Assembly (NCBI RefSeq): GCF_034190915.1
Contig: NW_026947489.1
Location: forward strand, 57,226,001-57,290,000
Reading direction: 5' to 3'
Source: Cavia porcellus
Taxonomy: Eukaryota; Chordata; Mammalia; Rodentia; Caviidae
Length of the DNA stretch: 64,000 nt
The notes under the pieces are model-generated. The model was not told where the DNA came from, searched no databases, and saw only the letters and a program-made list of their open reading frames with translations. Position 1 is the stretch's first letter, and each line of letters starts with the position of its first letter. Position numbers and translations under genes: made by a program. Positions 1 to 10,575 of the stretch are shown one piece after another.

Positions 1-1076
1 CTGCCTGGCCCCGGGTATTAAAGCCAATGTCTTGTTGCTTTCACAGAAGCCTGGCCAGTGGTCTCGGCCTCACATGGGAACCCGAGAGACAGAGAGGAGA
101 AGTTGCTTTTCTGTGGGGATCTCCAGTCCTCTCCCCAGCCTCCTGCCAGTGAGACCCCTTGGCGACATCAGGCCCTCAGACCTCACCTTCCACAGCTCTG
201 GCTGCTCCGGCCCTGCCAGCTCTCGCTGGGCATTTCAGCTCAGGTCAGCGCCCCACCCGTCTCTCTCCTCCCCTTTTTTTCTCCCTGCTTGCCCTTTATT
301 TTCCTCCATAAAGTCAGAGAGAGGTTCAGCCTTCTTTTCATGCTCATTAAACTTGAGTGCTGGTCTTGAAAAGTGCTCCCAGGAAGGCTGCTTCCCTTTC
401 GTGTCTGACTGGTCACAGAGACACTTGTCTTGCTCAGCTGCTCACACTGCAGGTCCCAGCCCGAGACATCCACCCACCCGGAGACACGGCTGCTCCACTG
501 TGCACTCTCTGTACCCCAGTGGGAACCCCCATCCTCAGTTCCCAACTCCTCCCCTCAGGTTTGCCTCCTGCAAAATCTCAGACCTGTCTGTCTCTCTCCT
601 GTCCTGAAACCCAAATGGCTTATAGTTTCTGTAACGCAGTGTGGCCACGTGATAAACTGGACAATAAATCTCAGCGGCCTGTCCACAGTGTGCTTGGTAT
701 TTCCATTTTGAGAGATCTGGATAATTACCGTTGCAAGCTGAAGACAGGCTGAAGTGACTTACGTTTGTGCTTTCCTCACACTCCAAAGTGTTCCTCACCG
801 CTCCTGTGTCCTTCATGTGATGCCTCCCAAATTCTCCTTGGCCTTCCATCCCTGTCCCCTCCAGCTCCCTCCTGTGCCAATTCCTGCCTGTCCAAGGGCC
901 CTGCTGACTTGGCTCTTCCTTGGCACCCTCCTGTCCTACCCCCAGTGGAGCAACTTCCGGGCTCTCTGTTTCTCCTAGGGCCCTGCTGGCCACATCCCTG
1001 CAGCTGAGCCTCCGGTCGGGTCGACCCAAAACCAGCACCTTTTTCAGTCTTCTGACCTCACCTGGGATGACCTCAT
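1..1076. other. Intergenic sequence, no gene recognised
   Basis: Moderately GC-rich unique-looking sequence. Short open frames occur on both strands, but none resembles a known protein or carries convincing splice sites. It lies upstream of NUB1; no exon of a neighbouring gene could be recognised. Confidence 0.5.
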
Positions 1077-1102
1077 TCTCTGTCTCTCTGTCCGTCCGTC
1101 TG

Positions 1103-1158
<56 letters not shown>
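1077..1158. repeat. (CT)n microsatellite
   Basis: A degenerate TCTG/TCCG lead-in is followed by about 26 uninterrupted CT dinucleotides (1,107-1,158). Confidence 0.95.
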
Positions 1159-1161
<3 letters not shown>

Positions 1162-1655
1162 CCTGAGGAGTAGGAGCAGGTTTGGGCTTTTGCTCAGGCT
1201 TCAGTGTGCACCACAGGCACCTTGAACCTGACCTTCAGGAGGGAGCTGCTGCTGTCCCCTGGGTCAACCCACACTGGAGCTTTAATCAGCTAGATGAGCA
1301 CAGACCGGCTCTGCTTGGAGGAGCCCCAAAGGGCTCCACAAGGCAGCACACAGGGTGGTCAGTTATGACAGGTTTAAGAAATCACCCAAACAAAAGATGA
1401 AAATCAGCTCAATTTGTATCCGCATTATACGGCCCTGGGCCCAGAAGGCCCACAAGGCCAACCGATTTTAAATGCATTGATTACCCATCTGATCCAGATC
1501 TTTAGAAAAAGCTGCAGAAACTGGAAGCAGGCCCTCAAACCCACAGCAGGAGTTAGTTAATTTGGCATTCAAAGTTTTTAATAATAGGAATCAAGGTGCC
1601 CACAAACAACGCCTTTCTGAGTTTAGTTGTTTGCCTCCACTGTAAGAAACCCACA

Positions 1656-1777
1656 GCTGCCAGGCATGGTGGCTCACACCTGTCTGTAATCCCAGAACTG
1701 GCTGAGGCAGGAGGATCCAGGAGGATCTCTGGGAGTTCAAGGCCAGCCTGAACTTCACAGCCAAACCCTATCTCAGA
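1656..1777 (+). repeat. B1-type SINE
   Basis: 7SL-derived SINE: starts CAGGCATGGTGGCTCACACC, has the GGAGTTCAAGGCCAGCCTG core and ends in a CTCAGAAATAC tail that runs into the adjacent microsatellite. Confidence 0.9.
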
Positions 1778-1778
1778 A

Positions 1779-1780
<2 letters not shown>

Positions 1781-1855
<75 letters not shown>

Positions 1856-1857
1856 AA
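1781..1857. repeat. (AC)n followed by (GAAA)n compound microsatellite
   Basis: Perfect AC repeat (1,781-1,812) followed directly by about ten GAAA units. It lies at the A-rich 3' tail of the B1 element, as expected for SINE-tail-derived microsatellites. Confidence 0.95.
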
Positions 1858-2948
1858 CCCACAGCTATAAGCTGGACTGAAGTCCTAGTCAACCACCAGG
1901 GGTGCCACCAGGGCTCCCCAATACAAGGGTGCACCTCCAGGATTATCCTTCAGATGCCCCCAGGCTGGCCACTGGGATAAGGAATCCCCGCAGCCCAGGT
2001 TTCCTTCAAAGCTGTTCCTGACCCATGAACCCTCACTGGAAGTCCGACTGCCCTTCGTTGACGTCCACCCCAGAGTCAGCTCTCAAGGTCCCCCGGCTGG
2101 CTCTCTGCAGGTTTCCTCAGCCTGGCACCTGATGACCGATGCTGCCAAGAAGGTCCAGAGGCCTCCAGTCCATCTCTGACGCCAAGCTTCCAGAAACGCT
2201 CGCGGTGGAGGGTAAGCCCACATCTCTTGTGACAGGCACTGGTCAACTCATTCCCCCTTGCCTCTTTTTCCAGGACCGGTTTCCTTGGCTTCTACTTCTG
2301 TCATGGCAATGGAAATTCAATCAATGGCAGAGTCTCCAGGCCATTTAAAACCCTACTACATGCGCACCAGTTAAGTCAATGATTTTTCCCCACTCCTTTC
2401 TAGTGGTTCCTGCCTTCCCTTCCCTTCTCTTGAACAAGGTATCCTAGCCCAATTATCTGCCACTTTCGTCCTTCCTAGCATTCATCCCGCTTTTCCCATT
2501 GCTCTCTTCTCTTTGTTTCTAGCCTTGCTCAAAGCCCTGCATCGCCTCTCCAGATCTAAACCTAGGGTGGCCTGTCTCTGACCAGGCTGAGAGGATTAAA
2601 GCCAATTGTCACACTTGCTCCAACATGGTCTCCATCCGGTTCCCTATAAACTCCCCCGGGGACACTCAGTCTCCCTGTTAGAGGGACCAGGGGACCCTCT
2701 ATTGAGGACCCAGCTCTGTCTCACTGCCTATAATATTTCTAACTAACTCAGCTGCCTGCAACAATCCCACTTGGTAAATCACAGCTGAATGGAAGGAACT
2801 GCAAATACCTTCCAGAGACCTGTAGGCACCCCAGCTCTCAGTTGTGCTGGTGCACAGTAACTCTTACAGGTAGGTATGCCCTGTGCAGGGACCAGGAACC
2901 ACAGAGATTTTATGACAGCTATGTCTACTGCAGGGACAAGACCTTTAG
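1858..2948. other. Intergenic sequence, nothing recognised
   Basis: No gene, RNA or clear repeat could be recognised. Only short frames occur, without family resemblance. Confidence 0.4.
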
Positions 2949-3062
2949 ATCAAGGCTGGCCTTGAGCTCACTATAATGGCCAGGCTGGCCTCAAACTCTC
3001 AGCAGCTGTCCAGCCTCAGTTTCCCAAGTGCTGAGATTACAGGCGCATGCATCTTCTGCCAG
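2949..3062 (-). repeat. B1-type SINE
   Basis: Minus-oriented B1 with the complementary core GGCTGGCCTTGAGCTCACT and the end AAGTGCTGAGATTACAGGCG. Confidence 0.85.
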
Positions 3063-3084
3063 GCAGAAAAGACAGTTCTTCAGA

Positions 3085-3335
3085 GAAGATAATGGTCAGC
3101 AGGTGGGTGACAAGATGCTTAACATCCATAATCAGTACAGAAATGCCACTCCAGGCCAGAAGGAGATACTACTTCTCACCCACCAGGAGGGTTAGAATTT
3201 ACAAAAAAAAAAAGGTATTGGGAAACATTGGGATTGTTACAACCATTCTTACTGGTTAGAATGCAAACTGGTACAGCTGCTGTGGGAAACAGTTTGACAG
3301 TTCCTCCAAAGGCTGAACACAGAATTACCATAGCG
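3085..3335 (+). mobile_element. Old L1 fragment, left half, split by an ERV
   Basis: Resembles the 3' part of L1 ORF2, where the reverse-transcriptase protein is near its end. The nucleotide pattern AATGCAAACTGGTACAGC followed by AACAGTTTGACAGTTCC is typical of L1. Similarity stops at about 3,335, where an LTR begins, and resumes at about 10,577 on the far side of the retroviral insert. This is a decayed, non-coding fragment. Confidence 0.75.
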
Positions 3336-3463
3336 ATATAGAGGAATGAAACTCCCAGCCCGCTAGATGTCCAGTACAAGTTCGTGTTCTGTAAAATGGA
3401 TGAATGAATTTTGGGAACAACACAGATTAAGAGCAGAATATATTTATTGAGAGAAAGAGAACT

Positions 3464-3490
3464 TTTGTCAGAGAGAGAGAGAGAGAAAAA
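3464..3490. repeat. (GA)n tract inside the LTR
   Basis: Short GA-rich run. The same tract recurs at 10,134-10,152 in the other LTR, so it belonged to the ancestral LTR. Confidence 0.8.
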
Positions 3491-3932
3491 GAGAGAAACA
3501 AGGTGTCCCGAGTGGATTGCCAAAGACTGTCTTTTCTAGGGACTTTCATAATGTAAAACCATGAGGCGAGACGGGTCCAAAATGGAGAAAATCTGGGAAC
3601 TCTCAAGGTGGGCATAAGGTGGGACAGAGCTATGGTCAACAATAAGATTAATTGTTCAGGTAGAATTAATTAAATCAGGGACCAATGTGGAAGCGAGTCA
3701 GGTAGCAAGCAGGCATGCTTAACAGCAGTGACTCTTCCCACAGAGGGTGGCTTCCTCATGGTGATAGAGGCCTATTTAGAATATCAGTCCTTAAGACCTG
3801 AGTGCATTTGTTTGATCTTTTGTCTTGAGGCCCGGCCCACAGTGGGAGGTATCTGTGTCTTCCATAGGAACACAATATCTGGGCTTCTGCACTGGCTCCT
3901 TTGAGGACCCAGCCCTGTCTTACTGCCTGTAA

Positions 3933-4020
3933 TTTTTTTTTTATTGGTACTGGGGATCAAACTCATGACCACCTGCTTGTAAGGCAGGTGCTTATGCCGC
4001 TGAGCTAAATCCCCAGCCCT
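3933..4020 (-). repeat. ID-type SINE in the 3' LTR
   Basis: Poly-T head, then complementary B box GGGGATCAAACTCATGACC and A box GCTGAGCTAAATCCCCAGCC. Absent from the other LTR, so it post-dates the provirus. Confidence 0.95.
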
Positions 4021-4259
4021 ATAATATTTTTTATCTAACACAGTTGCCTGTAATAATCCTCTCTCTGAAGAAGTAACCCAAACTGCTGTGAGAGAAATAG
4101 TGACGATGGATCTGCCTTCTTCAGGCGGACAGGGCTCATAGTTGTTGAAAGGCAGTCAGGAATACAGTGCAGAGGTTTTATGTAGTGGCCCTCAGCAGAC
4201 ACCAGGCATTTTTATCGTGGGTAGGTGGACAGCTCTAAGTCTAGAGGAGACAGAGGCAA

Positions 4260-4640
4260 AGAAATGATTAAATATGCAAGGGCCAGATAATAGAATTATT
4301 AGGATAATTATGAGTACAGTTAAAGATTTTCATCTTAGGAAGATAAGAATAAGGCCCAGGGAATTTTAGAGTCTGACATGTCATTGATTTATCATCTAAT
4401 ATCTTGAACAATTATTGAGATATTAGCAGAAGGATCAGGAATGTACACACATTTAGTTTTTACAGTTGTATAAGTGCCTCCTGTGGTATTAGAATGCCTA
4501 ATGTCATCCAAGTTTGGAGAACTGCCTGTTTTATTAATTTTACCTTTTTTATTTAGGAGAGAGAGACCAGCTGCAGTATCGTTAGTTAAGGCCTCAACAT
4601 GTGCATAGAACCTCTTTTCTGTGGACAAGATCCAGTGGAT
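4260..4640 (-). pseudogene. ERV env remnant (transmembrane subunit)
   Basis: An open minus-strand stretch (4,392-4,628) has the texture of a retroviral TM ectodomain, including a Cys followed by an Ile-Pro-Asp segment. Downstream in another frame (about 4,276-4,340) lies a run of Leu/Ile/Val ending in Gly-Pro-Cys, typical of the membrane anchor of class I Env proteins. The two parts are out of frame and interrupted by stops, so nothing functional is encoded. The surface subunit is not recognisable. Confidence 0.6.
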
Positions 4641-4661
4641 TCCAGTAAAAGGAACCTAAAC

Positions 4662-4744
4662 AGAATCAGTAGCATACGCATCTGCCTGGCAAGTGTGAGG
4701 TTGTGAGTTTAACCTCTGGTACCAAAAAAAAAAAAAAAAAAAAA
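4662..4744 (+). repeat. ID-type SINE (5'-truncated or diverged)
   Basis: Carries CTGCCTGGCAAGTGTGAGG, a diverged B box and CTGGTACC followed by a long A tail. Confidence 0.85.
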
Positions 4745-5025
4745 TTCTACCATATTAGTTATTGGTTTTATCTGCATGATGCCTTGGGGTTTGGCACCTT
4801 CTAGGCAGCAACAAATATTAATCAAAGCATTTAGAATAAAAGTTTGTATACAAAGGCATGTGTAACCAAAGCACAAGCAGTAGGGCTGACAGTTAAGTTT
4901 AGAAACTGTTTCTAAGTTATAGCAATTATAACCCATTGAAACTTAGGTTCCTTTATTGATGGAGTCTGAAATTTTGTCAAATACCTCTAGCTTTAGTTAT
5001 AATTATCTCTAAATTTGATAACTTA

Positions 5026-5030
<5 letters not shown>

Positions 5031-5056
<26 letters not shown>
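5031..5056. repeat. (TA)n microsatellite
   Basis: About 13 TA units immediately beside the poly-T head of the following minus-oriented SINE. Confidence 0.9.
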
Positions 5057-5090
<34 letters not shown>

Positions 5091-5174
5091 TGGTACCAGG
5101 GATGGAACTCATGACCTCACGACCTCATGCTTACCAGGCAGATGCTTAGGCCACTGAGCTAGATCCCTGGTCCC
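5057..5174 (-). repeat. ID-type SINE
   Basis: Long poly-T head, GGTACCAGGGATGGAACTC, then the complementary A box CCACTGAGCTAGATCCCTGG. Confidence 0.95.
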
Positions 5175-5261
5175 AATATATTATTTTGACAAGTAAAAAA
5201 CTCTGTTAAGTCTTCATATATGAATAATAATATGTACTTGTGTTTGTAAAAACCAGCCTCA

Positions 5262-5350
5262 GGGGCTGGGGATTTAGCTCAACGGCATAAGCACCTACCT
5301 TGCAAGCACATGGTTATGGGTTCAATCCCCAGTACTGATTAAAAAAAAAA
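5262..5350 (+). repeat. ID-type SINE with target-site duplication
   Basis: Starts GGGGCTGGGGATTTAGCTC and ends in poly-A. It is flanked by the direct repeat AAACCAGCCTCA (5,250-5,261 and after the tail), the signature of L1-mediated insertion. With the minus-oriented copy just to the left it forms a close inverted pair. Confidence 0.97.
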
Positions 5351-5487
5351 CCAGCCTCAGCATCATTTTGAGTAGTTGGCAACCTGGATAAGTATTATTG
5401 CATTTAGGCTGGATAAAATCTCTCCAGTATTGGAGTCGGGCTTCGAGGCATAACTAAAAGGAATGAGTGAAGAGAAGGTTACCCCAG

Positions 5488-5870
5488 TTACAGTTTAAGC
5501 AGTATATATTCTAGTGACTTTATTGAGGGACAGTGCCTGGAGGGAAGACCAGAGTTGAGAAGGACACAGAGATGTGCCAATGCCCAGCAGGTGGCTGGTT
5601 TTTTTTGTTTTGTTTTTTGTTTTTGTCTTTTTCCTTTTGTTAATCGGTACAGGGGATCAAACTCACTCCTGCCGGCTTGCAAGGCAGGTGCTTATGCCGC
5701 TGAGCTAAATCCCCAGCCCCAGGTGGCTGGTTTTTACCTCTAGTCATGATTACACAGGGCTCCTCCATGGAGATGACAGGCAGAGATGACAGTCTGGCCA
5801 GAGGGAGGAGACGACTGCCCCAGCCCTTTAGTCCTGCTGGACCAGCTGATAGGAGGGTATGAACTCTGGG
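5488..5870 (-). pseudogene. Possible ERV protease-region remnant
   Basis: Lies just downstream (minus sense) of the Gag zinc knuckle, where protease should be. The short open stretch near 5,488-5,600 has weak protease-like texture and is interrupted by an ID SINE. The call rests mainly on position. Confidence 0.3.
5599..5719 (-). repeat. ID-type SINE with target-site duplication
   Basis: Minus-oriented ID flanked by the 11-bp direct repeat CAGGTGGCTGG (5,588-5,598 and 5,720-5,730). Confidence 0.97.
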
Positions 5871-5885
5871 GCCTTGCCTCAGAGG

Positions 5886-5924
5886 GCAGTCCGACCTCCA
5901 GTGGTCACCTTTGCAGTTAGGGCA
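5886..5924 (-). pseudogene. ERV gag nucleocapsid zinc knuckle
   Basis: Minus translation gives a Cys-X2-Cys-X3-His-X4-Cys array followed by Pro. This is the retroviral nucleocapsid fold, with three rather than the usual four residues before the His. It sits between the capsid remnant and the protease position, in the order expected for gag. Confidence 0.7.
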
Positions 5925-6241
5925 TGGCTTGGGGGCCTTTTAAGTTCCTCTTAAAGTGGCCTGGTTTGTGGCAGGAATAGCAGGTAGGTGTCATTGCCAA
6001 GTTCTTCTTGGAGCCCCAAGAATCACACTTAAGGTTTGTATTTTTTAAGTCCACAACAAGGGCAGCTTCTTTTTGGGCTCTCTGTTTTCTCTCTTTGGTT
6101 TTCTCCCAGTACTGACTATAGGATACTAAATTTTTACTAAAGAATCAAGTGAACTATCTGGAGCCAAGGCTATCTTCTGTAGTTTTTTTCTAATGTCTAG
6201 AGTTGACTGGTAATAAACATGCCTTTAAGTAAAATCTGTCC

Positions 6242-6720
6242 CTATATTGAATCAGGATCTATGGACATATGTTTTACTAGTACCTCTAATAAACGATCTA
6301 AGAAGTCAGAGGGGTCTGCATCTTTCTCCTGAAAAATAGCTGATAATTTAAAATAACCAGAAGGCTTGGTTTTTGTCCTTCTTAGACCTTGAAGAATACA
6401 CACTTGAAAATGTCTCCTGTTCCAATCTCCTGGCCACTTGGGGTCTTGGGTAGGAATTGTCTGTGTCCCATTGGGAAGTGGTGGTTCCCCTGGCTGTCTA
6501 TCTTCTGGCCTTCTAAAAGTAACAATATGATATTCATCTCCACAGGCAATAGTGGCTTGTAATGCTGCCTCTCTCTCACTAGAAGTCAATGTTTGATATA
6601 AGAGTAACATTTTATCTTTCCAATCTAGCTCATAGGTATGAGTAAATCCTCTACAGACATCTATGCACTTATCAGAGTCATCTGAAAAGTTTCCTAGTTC
6701 TAGCTTAATTTGCTATAAGT
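6242..6720 (-). pseudogene. ERV gag capsid remnant
   Basis: A 122-codon open stretch (6,242-6,610) resembles the class I retroviral capsid: the N-terminal part has Pro-rich and Trp motifs, and the end has a Phe-Leu-(Asp/Glu)-Arg-Leu segment typical of the capsid C-terminal domain. The upstream matrix and downstream reading are broken. It is a fragment without coding capacity for a full Gag. Confidence 0.75.
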
Positions 6721-6798
6721 CACTGAAACAGAACTGAGAGTGGGGATAGTATCATAAAGATTATAATTATACCTGGAGCATAAATAAGAATTATCTCC

Positions 6799-6887
6799 TT
6801 TTTTAAAATTTTTTATACCAGGGATTGAATTTATGACCTTGCACTTGCCAGGCAGGTGCTTATGCCACTGAGCTAAATCCCCAGCTT
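6799..6887 (-). repeat. ID-type SINE
   Basis: Complementary ID with a T-rich head and GCCACTGAGCTAAATCCCCA; flanked by an approximate duplication of AATTATCTC. Confidence 0.93.
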
Positions 6888-7928
6888 ACAATTATCTCTT
6901 AATGTAAATAAAGTTTCAACATAAAGCAAATTCATTTTTTTCTCTTTCTTACAGTATGATTTTAGTTGTAAAAGAACATCATAATTGGTACTTTCCTCTG
7001 TATTCCACTTTGGCTGTAGGGGTAAGTAGGTGATGCACTCCTGCAGAAAAATTCCAATTGGCTCTTTTTCAGCCTGGAAGGGCTGAACATTTTCCAGTGC
7101 TTAAGAATACATTCCAAAAAAAAAAAAAAAAAGAATACATTCCAAAGGAGTAAGGGGCTTTGGAATTGAGTTGCCCATGTCTGTAATGTAAAGAGCAAAG
7201 TATAAGAGTGAAATTTTTTTTCAGGAACTTTTGCTGAGCTATGTCTTTAACCCTATAGTGCATAAAATTTTGATACTGAGCTATCTAACTATGCAAAAAG
7301 GAGATAATTAAAGTGTCTCTTTCTTATTCCTATTTGATGAATATCCTCAAGGCGTCCTTTGGGTTAATTCCACTCCAGGGCAGGTGGATGCCCTCTGAAG
7401 ACAGTAGAAGATAAATTCAGCCAGCCTATCCAATCTCAGACTGGTGTACAATCTTATCTCCCCAGGTAGCCTGTGAACTTTGTTTCTGTAAGCTTAGTTG
7501 TAACAGGAATGCTTAAAGAAGGAAGCAGCATAGATTTACAATAAACTATTGCTTTTGGTTATTGTAAAAAGGTGAGTTAGAGGATTTCTCTGTTATGCAA
7601 AGGAGATTCCCTTGGAAATAGACAAAAGACAATAAGCTCTGTCCTGGGCCCTCAGGCACAGTCTCCAATGTGTTCCTTTTCTCTAATTACCTAAGCAATC
7701 TTTGCTAGCAGTGGGACATGGATATGCTTTAGTTGAAGCTCACAGGTTAAACACATCATCTATCAATTATATTTTGCCTGTTAGTAAAGGCACATCAGTC
7801 TTTTAAGCACACAGAAAAGGAAAGGCCACATCCTCTTAATTAACATATGTAAGGCACAAATGCAAATTATCCCCTGCTGGTTTCTTTGAAATGTGAACAA
7901 CTGTTGCATGCTGCCTCAACCTAATTTC

Positions 7929-8025
7929 TTTTTTGTTTTGTTGTTGTTTTGGTACTGGGGATCTAACTCATGACTTTGCACTTGCCAAGTTGGCTCTTAC
8001 ACCACTGAGCTAAATCCCCGGTCCC
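7929..8025 (-). repeat. ID-type SINE
   Basis: T/G-rich head, GGTACTGGGGATCTAACTCA and ACCACTGAGCTAAATCCCCG. Confidence 0.93.
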
Positions 8026-8557
8026 TCTCACCCGAATTTTCTGCCTGAAAAGTTTAGGGGATATCTTTAGTTTGCTAGCAGAGAGATATAAGTAGATAGG
8101 TGAGCGGAGATTTATCTGCAATTGAGGGGCCAGTGCCCACTGAGGAAAGCTTGGGTATCCTGGCCATGACCCCTGTTGTTTTCCGTTTGTATTGGCCAGC
8201 ACAACCAGAAGTCAGTCTTCAGAAAGGAGTCCAGCTGTCTGTCTGGTCAACATTCCACTGATTCCACTGGCCACTGGCTTTGATGGGGATTCACTGAATG
8301 AAGCTGAGGAAATCTGTCCTCTGCTTTTTAAGAATGACAGTTGCTACAGGAGTGATTAGCTGGCAGAGTAAGCACTGCCTGCCAAAGTTCCATAAGGGAT
8401 AGGTTTTTTTTTAATCAAAAAAATTTTAAATTTTTTTAACACTAAGTACATTTATTAGAAAAGAAGAAAGTTATGAAATATCCTCATATCATTCTTTCAG
8501 AAATTAAAAACAAAAAACAAATAGAAGAAAATAATAAAGATAAAAAACACAATCCTT
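8026..8557. other. Decayed ERV leader / unclassified sequence
   Basis: Lies between the recognisable gag remnant and the 5' LTR. No coding similarity seen. It may be retroviral leader or untranslated sequence; the assignment is by position only. Confidence 0.35.
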
Positions 8558-8690
8558 GGGGGCTGGGGATTTAGCTCAGCGGCATAAGTGCCTGCCTTGG
8601 AAGCAGGCAGTCCTGAGTTCGATCCCTGGTACCGATAAAAACAAACAAAAAGACAAAAAAGAAAAAAAAAGAAAAAGACAAAAAACACAA
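8558..8690 (+). repeat. ID-type SINE with target-site duplication
   Basis: Full ID body with the long A-rich tail containing GACAAAAAA motifs, flanked by the direct repeat AAAAACACAATCCTT on both sides. Confidence 0.97.
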
Positions 8691-9687
8691 TCCTTTATCG
8701 AACTGGCAACATCATTTTTCATAAAGATTAACATTTTGATTCTTACATTTCTGTAAAAATAGAAAAGACTCAGAACTGTCTAAACAACTTTGATAAAGGA
8801 ACAAAATCTCCCCAATCCCATGACTTATCACAAAGTTATACATCATGACATAAGGGATAGTTAAAAGCCTGAGCAAGATCATTACCTAGTGCTCTACAAA
8901 TTTACAATAAAGATTCTAAAGTCTACAACTTGAAAGGTTGGAGAGCCTCCTTAGTCTAAATGTGTTTAGGTGCCTTAAGTGTGCTGCTTTGGGAAATAGC
9001 TCCTTGTGGTTTCACCCAGTTGGTTCTTTCCACTGTGTCTTAGGTTCAATCTCCAGAGGAGACTGTTGCCCATAACATTAAGCCAGGAAATGGCTTTTAT
9101 GTGTGTTCTCCTGGGTAAGCAAAATTCTGATGTCTCATCTGACCGAGGGATGGGGGTATGTGTCCCTCATCTAAGATGATTTCCTTATCTTCAGCATTAG
9201 TAAATGCTCATTTTTTATGGGCTTAACAGGAGGAAAAGGTTGGAACAATCTAGAATTTTTCTAATTTCACAATGCCTCTGTAAGGAAAGTACAAAGTGGG
9301 GAAATGAGTAGAAATAAAGAAACGAAACTGAAGCAGAAGAGGGTTGACATTTCCTCTCAAAAGGATCACAGCCAGTCTCAGTGAAACCTGTTCTCCAAGG
9401 CTTAAAGAATGGTCACCAGCCTAGTGCTTTTTAAATGGTCGAAGGAATCTCAGGTTTTATTTTAGGCATGCATATTTTTAAAGCCTGAGCTAGATTTCAT
9501 TTAAGAAGAATCTTTTTACAGAAGTTTTTATTAAAGTCTGCTGAGGCATTCTAATATTGTTTTCTCCGGTGCTATTGTGCAAATACAGTCAAGCAAGGAG
9601 TACCACTACATTTAGCAACTGATTTAAATGCAACATGTACAAGAACAAAATAATAAAAATGTCCCATTAAAGAAATATCATAACCTT
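8691..9687. other. Unclassified AT-rich sequence inside the ERV interval
   Basis: No open frame or motif supports a gene. Considered ERV leader by position between the LTRs, but an independent insertion cannot be excluded. Confidence 0.3.
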
Positions 9688-9763
9688 GGGTCGGAGATTT
9701 AGCTCAGTGGCATAAGTACCTGCCTGGCAAGTGTGAGGCCATGAGCTCAATCCCCAGTACCAC

Positions 9764-9789
<26 letters not shown>
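9688..9789 (+). repeat. ID-type SINE with target-site duplication
   Basis: Diverged ID body of the TGCCTGGCAAGTGTGAGG subtype with a long A tail, flanked by ATCATAACCTT on both sides. Confidence 0.96.
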
Positions 9790-9794
<5 letters not shown>

Positions 9795-9975
9795 ACCTTA
9801 TAACCTTCCCATGTTTTAACTTAGACATATCATCATTTTAACAAAAGTATGTAAAAGACAAGGCAATTATAAGCAATGGGCAAAGAAAAAGCAAAATTTG
9901 AATCATAAAAATGTGTTACCTAAACAAGTCCCAGTCCAGTCTACAAAACAAAAGCACTCTCACCTCCATCCAGTG

Positions 9976-9995
9976 ATCTTGGTGGAAAACCTCCA
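9976..9995 (-). promoter_or_regulatory. ERV primer-binding site resembling tRNA-Gln
   Basis: On the minus strand, nine bases after the 5' LTR end, the sequence begins TGGAGGT and continues CCACCAAGAT. It matches the complement of the tRNA-Gln 3' end apart from a two-base insertion and a substitution. This marks the 5' end of the provirus and agrees with LTR orientation. Confidence 0.6.
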
Positions 9996-10003
9996 AATGA
10001 TAT

Positions 10004-10575
10004 TGGGGAATGAAACTCCCAACCTACTAGATGTCCAGTACAAGTTTGTGTTCTTTAAAACCAAAGAATGAGTTTTAGGAGCAACAGAGGTTAAGAGCAG
10101 AATGTATTTATTGACAGAAAGAAAGCTTCTTCTGAGAGAGAGAGAGAGAGACAGAAGGGGTCCTGAGTGGGTTGCCAAAGACTCTGTCTTCTCTTGGGAC
10201 TTTTATAGAGTAAAACCATGAGATGAGATGGGTCCAAGGTGGGGAAAATCTGAGACCTTGCAAGGTGGGCATAAGGTGGGACAGAACTATGGTTAACCAG
10301 TAAGATTAACTGCTAGGGTAAAATTGATTAAATTGGGGACAAATGGGGAAGTGAGTCACATAGCAAGTGGGCATGCTTAACAGCAGTGACTCTTCCCAAA
10401 GAGTGGGATAGTGACTTCTGGCTCTTTCAGGGTGATAGAGACCTACTGAAAATATCAATCTTCAGGATGTGTGTGTCCCCCACAGTTGCCAGGTATCTGG
10501 GCTTCTGTCTCCTTTGGGGACCTACCCTGTCTGATTGTCTATAATATTTCTTATTAATTCAGTTGTCTGTAACAA
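10004..10575 (-). repeat. ERV 5' LTR
   Basis: On the minus strand it runs TGTTACAGAC ... TTTCATTCCCCA, with the TG...CA ends and short inverted repeat of an LTR. The polyadenylation signal AATAAATA lies near 10,105. It closely resembles the LTR at 3,336-4,055. Confidence 0.88.

Larger units (their letters stand above)
3336..4055 (-). repeat. ERV 3' LTR
   Basis: Matches the second LTR at 10,004-10,575 along most of its length. Shared landmarks are CTAGATGTCCAGTACAAG, the polyadenylation signal read on the minus strand as AATAAATA near 3,440, and GGTGGGCATAAGGTGGGACA. Its terminal dinucleotide at the left edge is mutated (TA instead of TG). An ID SINE at 3,933-4,020 interrupts it. Confidence 0.85.

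Noticed and set aside
6242..6610. Retroviral gag fragment as a domesticated gene
   Set aside because: The frame is short, lacks its matrix part, sits in a provirus full of stops and SINE insertions, and shows no sign of preserved coding beyond the fragment.
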